The translations under genes and the position numbers were made by a program. The notes below the pieces were generated by a model. It was not told the DNA's origin and ran no database searches. It saw nothing but the letters and a program-made list of their open reading frames with translations. A stretch of DNA of 64,000 nt from CAZRCG01 sp964598565. GTDB lineage: Bacteria > Bdellovibrionota > UBA2394. Below are positions 18,930 through 26,433 of this stretch, piece after piece (the first letter of the stretch is position 1; every line of letters starts with the position of its first letter). Location of the stretch: assembly GCA_964598565.1 (NCBI GenBank), contig CAZRCG010000003.1:186001-250000 (forward strand), written 5' to 3'.

Positions 18930-19116
18930 TCAGCAAAAGCCATCAGAGCCCATGTTGAATTCATGGAGATGGCTGTCCGACCAACCCATCGTCGCCTGAA
19001 GAATATCGTGAAGTTTGGCGAAAGTCGTATGGGCTGGCACTTGAATGCGTCGCCAGGATCGGCGGTTTGGTTCCGCGAAGAACAATTTTAAGCTGACAGC
19101 CAGTAAAGTTCGTCAT
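18930..19116 (-). pseudogene. Frameshifted, truncated pRiA4b ORF-3-family gene
   Basis: Starting at ATG 19116-19114 the minus strand reads MTNFTGCQLKIVLRGTKPPI, and one frame later, WRRIQVPAHTTFAKLHDIL, then QATMGWSDSHLHEFNMGSD. Joined, these are the unmistakable N-terminus of the plasmid pRiA4b ORF-3 family (LK.LRG.KPPIWRRI.V...T...LH.ILQ...GW...HLHEF). One extra base near 19054 (ATCCTGG instead of ATCTGG) breaks the frame. After GSD the family sequence stops and a stop codon follows at 18930-18932, so the C-terminal two thirds are lost. It lies directly upstream of, and on the same strand as, the DUF4143 remnant, which lacks its N-terminus. One deletion could account for both truncations. 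Confidence 0.8.
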
Positions 19117-19134
19117 ACTGTAACACGACTCTGC

Positions 19135-19461
19135 TCAGCGATAGCCTTGATCGTCATCACCAAGGGCAGCATTGAGGCCGTCCTCTGAATAGAAAGTAGG
19201 GATGTCCGGAGAGCTGTACGAGTCGGGACGCTCACGAGACTCTCGACGTCGTGCGTTCGATCCTGACGTGGATTCATCGGACTCTTGCCCACGCAAGGCA
19301 TGATCACCGCTTCCATCTCGCCAACGAGGGTCGGCCGCGCGAGCCACTTCCTTGGGACATTTGGCTCGTGCCGCGCAAGCATCGGAAGATGATAAAACGT
19401 AAATGGTTGCTGTCGATAATATTCCCATCACTAAATTTTTTGTCATTTCTACGTAATTCAT
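19135..19461 (-). CDS. Small exported polar protein, unknown
   Basis: 108 residues. ATG 19461 is preceded by AGAGGG at good distance; an internal ATG six codons later is also possible. A signal peptide is likely (KNLVMGILSTATIYVLSSSDACA, with cleavage after ACA), followed by a very polar, Arg/Asp/Ser-rich, low-complexity region that looks disordered. No family is recognised. It lies upstream of the two gene remnants and downstream of a beta-propeller gene on the same strand. Confidence 0.5.
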   Translation of the reverse strand: MNYVEMTKNLVMGILSTATIYVLSSSDACAARAKCPKEVARAADPRWRDGSGDHALRGQESDESTSGSNARRRESRERPDSYSSPDIPTFYSEDGLNAALGDDDQGYR

Positions 19462-19586
19462 GTTGCCCTCTAAACCTCGTGAAAAGTTACTCTAAAAACG
19501 CCTACGGAAGTGAAACAGACAGAAATAATTTCATCTGAGCTTTTAAGTCAAGGTAGCAATTCCTGACTAGTTCGGCTTCTCTGAAC

Positions 19587-20594
19587 TTATTCCTGCACAG
19601 CCGCGACAGGAACGGTGATTTGAAATAGTTCCTTGTCGTTTCCTCCCGGATTATTCCAATATCCGTGCGGAACAGATGACAACCAAACAACAACCTCTGC
19701 ACCACTGCGACTAAACTTGACGACTTCATAGCTGACATGACGAAATCTGAATTGATCATTGAGTCTGATAAAATCAATATTTGTAGGCAGTTCTGTCAGA
19801 GTTCTTCGATCGTCACTCAGTCTATAAATTCGAAGCGTTTGAAATGAAATTCCCACAAGATATCTTCCATCTGGGCTGAAAGAAAGCTGTGAAAATCCGT
19901 CAGCTGTTCTCAAAACATTGCTATGGAAGGGTATATCGATTTGTGCCAGTGGTTCTGCAACTCGTTTTGGGATTGAAGTGTCACCATAGTCGGCCAATTC
20001 TGCACTATCGTACAATGTTGCGATATCGTAGACAGCTAGACGGGTATCCCCAGTGCTATCTCCAACCCGCATGCCCATCGCGACCAACTTATTATCGGGA
20101 GAAAGTGTCATCGCTGCAATCGTTGCGGGATATTCATCGTATTCGCTATACTTAATCTCAACGCTGAATAGTCCACGCACAATGGGCACTTTTTTGGTGG
20201 GGCTCAAATCCCCTGTATAGCTGAGAATGACAGAAGCACCCCACCGTTCTGAATAGGTTTCAATTGTAGAAAACTGCCTGCCGTAAGATTCCATCTGGGA
20301 AGTGCCAATTTTTAAAAGCTTTGCTTTGTTTACTGATTTCGTTCCAGCTAAATAAATGTCGGCGCTGGGAGTTCCCTGAGGCGATACAAAATAATCCGTC
20401 TCAGCAACTTTAAATGTTTTTATCCCAGCAGGCAGTCTAAGTTTCTCGCCTCCAAAGGTTTCATGAGCGGTCAGTGTAGGTATTTCCACCAACTCGCCGA
20501 CACGCGTTACGCAGTCATCCATAGAGAACAACGGGTGTGAAACAATCCACGTTAATATAAAGGAGATAAAAAAACGGCCAGGATGTGACAACAT
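19587..20594 (-). CDS. Exported protein with WD40/beta-propeller-like repeats
   Basis: 335 residues. The N-terminus (HPGRFFISFILTWIVSHPLFS) is a plausible signal peptide. Two segments look like propeller blades: ATIAAMTLSPDNKLVAMGM...TRLAVYDIATL and FSQLSFSPDGRYLVGISFQTLRIYRL, the SPDG..L....... .I..Y pattern of WD40/TolB-type repeats. Only a few blades are evident, so the fold is a guess. It is probably periplasmic, and the substrate or partner is unknown. No strong Shine-Dalgarno is seen before the ATG. Confidence 0.7.
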   Translation of the reverse strand: MLSHPGRFFISFILTWIVSHPLFSMDDCVTRVGELVEIPTLTAHETFGGEKLRLPAGIKTFKVAETDYFVSPQGTPSADIYLAGTKSVNKAKLLKIGTSQMESYGRQFSTIETYSERWGASVILSYTGDLSPTKKVPIVRGLFSVEIKYSEYDEYPATIAAMTLSPDNKLVAMGMRVGDSTGDTRLAVYDIATLYDSAELADYGDTSIPKRVAEPLAQIDIPFHSNVLRTADGFSQLSFSPDGRYLVGISFQTLRIYRLSDDRRTLTELPTNIDFIRLNDQFRFRHVSYEVVKFSRSGAEVVVWLSSVPHGYWNNPGGNDKELFQITVPVAAVQE

Positions 20595-20760
20595 GACGAA
20601 GGCTTACCAAATAAGAATGTCATGTCAAGAAGGCTCGTTCAATGCTCATTACCCTTTTATGACACGGTAAGCTCTATATTCGTAGGAGAGCCCCAACGTC
20701 TCGGTGTTCTCTTTTAAGTCAGTTACAATTCATCTGGTGGACATCGAATTTGCTGTATAA

Positions 20761-21529
20761 GGCCACTTTCTTTTCAAACACCTGCTGGATGGCGTATCAA
20801 ATTTCTCAATTTCAAACGGTCTCAAGAAAATTGAATTAGCCTGGTTCCCCTCGGGTTACCCTACTGGTCAGACTGCGGGGCGCACTAAAAATGATGATGA
20901 AGGAAGATTTGTCATCCTCGTTGAGAAGATTTTTGGTCTTTTAAAATCGGGAGATAACGGATTGGACAAGCGCCGAAAAATAGGACGAGAGTTTCTTTCG
21001 CCTGAAGGCAAACCTTTAAGTGTGAGGGAGTTTAGAGAACACTTTAGAAAATATCGCCGCGAGGAAGACTTGGATCTTGTTCGAAACGCCATGGGCATAG
21101 CCGAAACCCTGCAGGCGTTTCCCAATCTTCGAAACGGGATGGACGAAGCAAAATGGAGAGCGTTTCAAGACTCCACGGATGCAACTATCGACGGCTCTCT
21201 GGCCAGCGTGGTTCTTGTTGAGGATAAGCCACTCTCCCAGTCAGCGCGTGATCAGTTGTCGTCCTTCATTGCGGTTGCCGCAAAGGCTTCTCCTCAGGAG
21301 CTCATTTTTGTATCGCGGCAAGCTACGGAGATAAAGACGATTTCTGCAGCGTTTAAAAAAACTTCACAAGCAGAACCAAAATCGCAATGCCATTGCGGAA
21401 GGTTTTGGCTTAAATGGCAGAATCGTCAATGAATTGCTCTCAGAAAAAGCGTCGACGAGATTTATGACTCGAGGAATGGCGCAGAAAATCATCCAGAAGC
21501 TGGACGAAGCAAGTGGCAACAAAAATTGA
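20761..21529 (+). pseudogene. Broken unknown gene, frameshift in an A7 run
   Basis: The frame is open from 20761 (right after a stop), but its first start codon is TTG 20962, after 67 protein-like codons (for example SNGLKKIELAWFPSGYPTG), which suggests a lost 5' end. From 20962 it runs GREFLSPEGKPLSVREF to EIKTISAAFKK. At the seven-A run (21355-21361) the current frame turns into cysteine-rich nonsense ending at 21432, while the +1 frame continues as protein: LHKQNQNRNAIAEGFGLNG, then IVNELLSEKASTRFMTRGMA, stopping at 21529. Deleting one A restores a single frame. No family is recognised. Sequencing error in the homopolymer is the main alternative to true decay. Confidence 0.6.
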
Positions 21530-21633
21530 GTCGTATCGACGACGTGGAATGCCTTGACTCTCAATGCGTAGTGTAGGGGAATGGTGAGGATAACGAATGG
21601 AAGTTTTAATCGGGGAATATTGTGAGGGGAAAA

Positions 21634-22104
21634 ATGAAGAATCGAATTAAATCTAATTTAGTGGGTCACACGACAACACTGGTTGCTTTGCTGTTTCCAC
21701 TTCTCGTTTCTGCGGCACCTTTTTCGGGGGCTGATTTTGTGATCGTTCATGAGGGAAAGAATGAGCCGATTCAGTACACGGTTGTTGAAAAGGGGCCTCT
21801 TGAACTAAAGAGTTATCAATGGTTGTCTCAAACACTTGTTCTTCAATCCGTGAGCCTTACGCCTCCTATCATCGTAAGGCGTTCTAAAATTTTGCTAACA
21901 TTCGATGTCAGGAACGGACAGTTTTGGCCGACTTCGTTTAAGGGAGAGCTTCCTGAAGGTCAATCGGTCGATGTCCGCTCTCTAGAAGATGCTATGAATA
22001 CGATGGATATTAAACCGCTAGGCTCCATTCGTTATAGGAGTTGTGGAGTTGTAGCCGGCAAGGCGGATACAACAATTTGCTTGGCACAATCCAGCGACAA
22101 TTGA
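21634..22104 (+). CDS. Exported protein of unknown function
   Basis: 156 residues from ATG 21634, preceded by GAGGGGA 6 nt upstream; the in-frame GTG at 21622 overlaps that site and is rejected. The N-terminus is a textbook signal peptide (MKNRIKSN, hydrophobic TTLVALLFPLLVSAA, cleavage near SAAP). The mature part of about 130 residues looks beta-rich (FVIVHEGKNEPIQYTVVEKG) with two cysteines near the end. It is intact, unlike the genes on both sides, and no family is recognised. Confidence 0.65.
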   Translation: MKNRIKSNLVGHTTTLVALLFPLLVSAAPFSGADFVIVHEGKNEPIQYTVVEKGPLELKSYQWLSQTLVLQSVSLTPPIIVRRSKILLTFDVRNGQFWPTSFKGELPEGQSVDVRSLEDAMNTMDIKPLGSIRYRSCGVVAGKADTTICLAQSSDN

Positions 22105-22127
22105 TCTGTTTCCGCCACTTTTCCGCC

Positions 22128-22145
22128 ATATCCGCTAGCGGATAT
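22128..22145. repeat. Perfect 18-bp palindrome
   Basis: ATATCCGCT followed at once by AGCGGATAT, 24 nt after the stop of the exported protein gene. No T-tract follows, so it is more like a dimeric protein-binding site than a terminator. Confidence 0.5.
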
Positions 22146-22279
22146 AGCTGTGTGATAGGAACTTTTAAGGCCGTACCACGGGTCAGCAGACCGACTAACC
22201 AATCTACAAATAGCGTTCTTTGCGGCAATTCGAACCTAAAATTTGACTCACAATCACAAGTTCACTAGGTAGAGTGGCG

Positions 22280-23222
22280 ATGATTGTTCTGGCTTTTATT
22301 CTGCTCACTCTTGAGAAAGGCTCCACGCCCGAGTTAAGTATTCCGCAATTTAGCTCCTCCCTGCATACGAGTCAGTGGGCCTGTTTTTTCTGTGGTGCGA
22401 GAGTCTGATCGAGTTTCACAAACGGCTCTTCGTCGATTGGAGGGAATGCGATGGATGTTGGATCCTGATTCTCCCTTAGGCATTGAACAAAGAAATGGAA
22501 TTTTTGTGAGAGTTGTTCCCGGCGGGCAAAACATTCGAGAGTTTTTTGCGGAACTTCATGAAACGTGAGATCGACTCCAAAAAGTTCTTCATTCAGATTT
22601 TATCGCGGGTAACAGATTTCTTTTTGGTGCAAAAATAGCGGCGAGCAGTTTGTTTGGAGGCCTTTTGGCAGGGCTAAGTTATTCGGTTGAGGGCGACCTG
22701 TGGCTTCCCGTCAGTCTTATAGTAGCCATTCAAAGTCCTTGGTCATTACTGACGCCGTATCCATTCTATAGTGATCGCTTAAGCCCTCTTGAACGGGAGC
22801 TTTTCGATCGCGAAGAAAAACTCTTGGAGCTTATTGAAAATCATCCATGGCGACAAAATTCTTGGATGCTGGCTGGTCACAGCGATAAAATCTCTCGTCA
22901 GTTGGTTCTAACCCTGCTTCAAAGTCCGCTGCCTCTTGAGAAAAACCCCGCCGCGCAAGTGGCTCTAATCGCCGCTGAGATTGCTGAACGTTCTGGAATT
23001 ATCAAGAGAGCCATAGCAAGCCTCAAAGATTGTGCTTTAGAACCCCAGTTTCAAGTTGCGGGAAATTCCGCTGTCGTGAACCCGGGAAACTTTGTGGGTT
23101 ATGCACGTATCTATACAGACTGCAGAAAAGGAGCAAGGCGCCTGGGCCTGGGTTGGGAATCTTGCTCCCGCCGAGGAATAATAGAATTCACAAGGAGTTT
23201 TGGCTCTGCCGACAGAACCTAG
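22280..23222 (+). pseudogene. Decayed membrane-protein gene with frameshift and in-frame stop
   Basis: ATG 22280 opens with MIVLAFILLTLEKGSTPELS, but this frame ends in cysteine-rich sequence at about 22410. Protein-like sequence continues in the next frame: VVRESDRVSQTALRRLEGM, then GIFVRVVPGGQNIREFFAEL, up to TGA at 22566-22568. The same frame resumes directly after that TGA (DRLQKVLHSDFIAGNRFLFG), enters a hydrophobic segment (ASSLFGGLLAGLSYSVEG, LWLPVSLIVAIQSPWSLL), and runs to 23222. The first start codon after the TGA is TTG 22650. Near the end another frame gives a more natural C-terminus (TAEKEQGAWAWVGNLAPAEE, stop at 23179-23181). The sequence is best read as one gene carrying several inactivating mutations; family unknown. 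Confidence 0.55.
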
Positions 23223-23298
23223 TACCTCGATTTCTGAATTCGCGCTTGAGCCTGAAGGCCTCAAGCCCTTACCATGGTACGTAAAGGAGTTTTGATTC

Positions 23299-24021
23299 AT
23301 GAAATATCGTTTGATGGCAGCTCTCGGAGCATTGGTTGTATTTAGTGGATGTCAGAATATCGCTGACAAATATGTTGATTCTTATTTTGAGCGTAAAGGC
23401 GTCGAGGCGGTCGAAAAGACGATCGATAAGATTGTAGAGAAGAAGCGTGAAGAGGCTCGTAAAGCTCAGCAAGAGCCCACACTAGAAGAGAAATTAAAGA
23501 ATCGTGTGAATGTAAGCATCGAAGGGGCCCCTGTAAAAGGTCCTGCTACGGCTGAAATTACGATTGTTGAGTTCTCAGATTTTGAGTGCCCCTTTTGCCG
23601 ACGAGTACTTCCGACGGTTGATAAGGTTATGAAAGATTATGAAGGTAAGGTGAAATTGGCATTTCGACACAATCCGCTTCCCTTTCATTCGCGAGCGACT
23701 CCTGCAGCCATAGCCTCCATGGCGGCTCATCGTCAGGGCAAGTTCTGGGAAATGCATGACAAGCTTTTCGTGGGTCAAGAAGCGCTGACCGATGCAAACT
23801 TTAAAAAGTGGGCTAAAGAATTGAAGCTCGATATGAAGAAGTTTGAAAAGGATTTGAAAGATCCAACTCTTGATAAATTGGTTAAAGCCGATGCCGAGTT
23901 TGCTCGCTCGAATAATGCAGGGGGTACGCCGAGCTTTTTTATCAATGGAGTCCTTCTTGTGGGCGCTCGTCCTTATGAAGATTTCAAAGAAGTAATTGAC
24001 GCTCTATTGGCCAAAAAATAA
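23299..24021 (+). CDS. DsbA-family thioredoxin-fold lipoprotein
   Basis: 240 residues. A lipoprotein signal (LGALVVFSGC) puts the acylated cysteine at residue 18. A charged, probably coiled-coil linker (YVDSYFERKGVEAVEKTIDK) spans about 20-75. The thioredoxin fold follows with FSDFECPFCRR (redox pair C97/C100), an inserted helical domain, and the cis-proline loop GGTPSFFING. Family members are disulfide oxidoreductases (DsbA/DsbG or BdbD type) in the periplasm. AAAGGAG lies 9 nt before the ATG. A strong terminator follows, so this is a single-gene unit. Confidence 0.92.
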   Translation: MKYRLMAALGALVVFSGCQNIADKYVDSYFERKGVEAVEKTIDKIVEKKREEARKAQQEPTLEEKLKNRVNVSIEGAPVKGPATAEITIVEFSDFECPFCRRVLPTVDKVMKDYEGKVKLAFRHNPLPFHSRATPAAIASMAAHRQGKFWEMHDKLFVGQEALTDANFKKWAKELKLDMKKFEKDLKDPTLDKLVKADAEFARSNNAGGTPSFFINGVLLVGARPYEDFKEVIDALLAKK

Positions 24022-24077
24022 GAGCTCGTTCGAGCAGAACGATGGATAGAGCGAAGCAGCTCTAAAACGACTTGTCT

Positions 24078-24119
24078 CCAGGCAGTGACTGCGCTAGTGG
24101 TCACTGCCTGGGGTTTTTT
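24078..24119 (+). terminator. Rho-independent terminator
   Basis: A perfect 12-bp stem (CCAGGCAGTGAC / GTCACTGCCTGG) with a 10-nt loop, then GG and six T residues, 57 nt after the DsbA-like gene stop. Confidence 0.93.
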
Positions 24120-24184
24120 ATGCGGGTTCGCTTTGGGCGTCTTTACGGTAGAGGCGTTTCGCTTTCGCGAAAGGGGCTCGAGAA

Positions 24185-24322
24185 ATGACAAAACGCATTT
24201 TAGTAACAACGCGACCAAGTGCTACGCAGGCAGCTGATTTTCATCAGATGGTAACTGTCAACGGAGTAAAAAGTTGTGGCGATTGGCTCGGCTGGCTTAA
24301 GAAATTTAAGTTGGGTGGCTGA
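24185..24322 (+). CDS. Possible 45-residue small ORF before the aminotransferase
   Basis: ATG 24185 is preceded by AAAGGGG 8-9 nt upstream and encodes 45 residues ending KKFKLGG. It ends 24 nt before the aminotransferase start. It starts after the terminator, so it could lie in the leader of the following operon. No family is recognised, and chance is a real possibility. Confidence 0.3.
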   Translation: MTKRILVTTRPSATQAADFHQMVTVNGVKSCGDWLGWLKKFKLGG

Positions 24323-24346
24323 CCACTTTGGGCCTAAAGTGAGGGG

Positions 24347-25486
24347 GTGAAAAAACTCACTCTTTTTACGCCTGGACCCACCCCTGTTCCAGACAGGGTG
24401 CGTCTCGCCATGGCGAAGGCGCCAATCTATCATCGATCTCAAGAATTTAAGAGACTCTTTCAAAGAGCTCAAACAGAACTAAAACAGATTTTTGGAACCC
24501 AGGGCGATATGATCATTCTGACTTCGTCAGGCACAGGCGCTATGGAAGCTTCGTTGGTCTCGCTTCATGAGAAGGGCGACGAGATTTTAGTGGTGGACGG
24601 CGGCAAATTTGGGGAACGTTTTCATTCGATGTCCAAAAGCTTTGGGCTTGTTCCCACGGTGGAAAAAGTGGCCTGGGGGGACGCTGTTTCAGTGGAGTCT
24701 CTGCGTAAGACGCTGCAGTCGCGTGCGTTTCGTTCCCTTTGCATTCAGGCCTGCGAAACATCAACAGGCACGCATCATCCTATCGAAGATATTGCCAAAA
24801 TGCTGCGTGAGTCGAGCCCCCAGACGTTACTTATTGTCGATGGCATAACGGCCATCGGGGCAACACCGATGCCGATGGATTCGTGGGGGATTGATTGTCT
24901 CATTTCAGGATCTCAGAAAGCGTTCATGATGCCTCCGGGTTTGTCTTTCATCGGTCTAAGTGCGCGCGCGGCGAAACGCATTGAAGATGGCGGAGGCCTG
25001 CCGCGATTTTATTTTGATCTGCGAAAAGAACTCAAAAGCCAGAGTGAAGGTGCGACCGCCTTCACACCAGCCACGATTTTAGTGGAAGGTCTCTTAGAAG
25101 CGTTAGCGATGATGAATGAAGAAGGGCTCGATCGTCTCTACGAGCGCCACCGTAATTTGGCGCGAGCGACTCGAAAGGGTCTTGAGGTGCTCGGTCTTTC
25201 ATTGGCGTCTCGCTCACCATGCGTGGCATGCAGTGCTGCGTTTCTTCCCGCGGGCGTCGACGGCAGAGATTTTTTGAAGGCCCTGCGCGAGCGCTATGGT
25301 TTTACCGTCGCAGGAGGACAAGACCAATGGGAAGGGCGAGTCTTGAGGCTCTCTCATCTCGGCTATTATTCGCCCTTTGATCTTTTGTCGGCTCTGACGG
25401 CGATAGGCCGAGAGCTGCAGCGTCGCCATCACCCCGTCGATCTCTCGAAAGCCTTGACGGTTTTTATGGATGAACTGAATCTCTAA
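24347..25486 (+). CDS. Class V aminotransferase (serine-pyruvate / alanine-glyoxylate / phosphoserine type)
   Basis: 379 residues from GTG 24347. The N-terminus LFTPGPTPVPDRVRLAM and HRSQEF are family hallmarks. The PLP lysine is K191 in SGSQKAFMMPPG, and TSSGTGAMEASL binds the cofactor phosphate. Because it is followed directly by a phosphoglycerate-dehydrogenase-like gene (TAATG overlap), it probably acts in serine synthesis, transaminating 3-phosphohydroxypyruvate or a related 2-oxo acid. This role is inferred from context. The Shine-Dalgarno-like GAGGGG abuts the GTG, which is closer than normal. Confidence 0.92.
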   Translation: MKKLTLFTPGPTPVPDRVRLAMAKAPIYHRSQEFKRLFQRAQTELKQIFGTQGDMIILTSSGTGAMEASLVSLHEKGDEILVVDGGKFGERFHSMSKSFGLVPTVEKVAWGDAVSVESLRKTLQSRAFRSLCIQACETSTGTHHPIEDIAKMLRESSPQTLLIVDGITAIGATPMPMDSWGIDCLISGSQKAFMMPPGLSFIGLSARAAKRIEDGGGLPRFYFDLRKELKSQSEGATAFTPATILVEGLLEALAMMNEEGLDRLYERHRNLARATRKGLEVLGLSLASRSPCVACSAAFLPAGVDGRDFLKALRERYGFTVAGGQDQWEGRVLRLSHLGYYSPFDLLSALTAIGRELQRRHHPVDLSKALTVFMDELNL

Positions 25487-26430
25487 TGGCCTATGCAGTG
25501 AACAGATGGCATCTTCTCGCGACGGAAGGCTTGTCTCCTTATCTGAGAAAGGCGCTTACAGGGCTGCCGCTATTCATCAAGGAATTTGATTTTCGTGGTA
25601 GAAGTATTCGCATTCCTCTTTCTGAGGCGCATAAAACAGAGATTCTTTTCATTCGTTCATCCACGCGTATCGATGCAGCTCAGTTGGCGAACTTTCCCCG
25701 GCTGCGAATTGTCGTTCGGGCAGGGGTAGGTTTAGATCATATCGATCAAAATTTATGCCGGCAGCGACGTATCAAAATCATTCATTCACCCGCCGCGTCC
25801 ACGCAAAGTGTGGCTGAGCTCACTCTGATGTTAGCACTTGAGGCCCTTCGCTGTGCGCGTTTGCATCGAGAGGCCTTTCAACGGGGATTTTTTAGGGCCC
25901 CTCACGTGAGGGGTCGCGAACTCTCAGGTATAAAGGCGGGTATCATTGGCTTGGGAAGAATTGGTGGCCGAGTGGCGCGTTTACTAAGCGCGTTTGGTGC
26001 CGAGGTATGCGCTACCGACCCGTACCGAAGTGAGGCGTATTTTCGTCGTCACCGTGTTAAGAGACGGTCATTTGATGGCCTGGTTGAAGAGTCTCAAATT
26101 CTATTTTTGCACTGCCCCTTAACAGAAGAAACCTTTCATTTGATTAATAAGCGCGCGATCAGCAAGATGCCTTCGGGTGTGGTGGTGGTGAATACGGCGC
26201 GAGGTGGCCTGGTCGATGAACACGCGATTTTGCGGGCCTTGCGTGATGAACGATGGGGCGCTTATGCGGTGGATGTTTTGGAGCGCGAGCCGCCACTAGC
26301 GAAACATCCTTTGCTGAAGCACGAACGAGTTTTGTGGCTACCTCACTTAGGGGCCCAGACGAACGAAGCTCAGCAGAGACAAGACGAAGACTTAGTCATG
26401 AAGCTAAAAAATGTTTTGAAAAAGGAGTGA
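25486..26430 (+). CDS. D-isomer 2-hydroxyacid dehydrogenase (phosphoglycerate dehydrogenase-like)
   Basis: 314 residues. The catalytic set is visible: RAGVGLDHID, Rossmann motif GLGRIGGRVARLL, Arg in NTARGGLVDE, Glu in DVLEREPP, and His in LPHLGAQT. It matches the short form of SerA without the C-terminal ACT domain, so serine feedback inhibition by that route is not expected. Family reaction: NAD-dependent oxidation of 3-phosphoglycerate or a similar 2-hydroxyacid. It shares a TAATG start/stop overlap with the aminotransferase and sits 3 nt before purA. Confidence 0.9.
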   Translation: MAYAVNRWHLLATEGLSPYLRKALTGLPLFIKEFDFRGRSIRIPLSEAHKTEILFIRSSTRIDAAQLANFPRLRIVVRAGVGLDHIDQNLCRQRRIKIIHSPAASTQSVAELTLMLALEALRCARLHREAFQRGFFRAPHVRGRELSGIKAGIIGLGRIGGRVARLLSAFGAEVCATDPYRSEAYFRRHRVKRRSFDGLVEESQILFLHCPLTEETFHLINKRAISKMPSGVVVVNTARGGLVDEHAILRALRDERWGAYAVDVLEREPPLAKHPLLKHERVLWLPHLGAQTNEAQQRQDEDLVMKLKNVLKKE

Positions 26431-26433
26431 GGT

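Noticed and set aside
18897..19091. 59-codon plus-strand frame in the accessory zone
   Set aside because: The minus strand in the same place matches the pRiA4b ORF-3 family, so the plus frame is a shadow.
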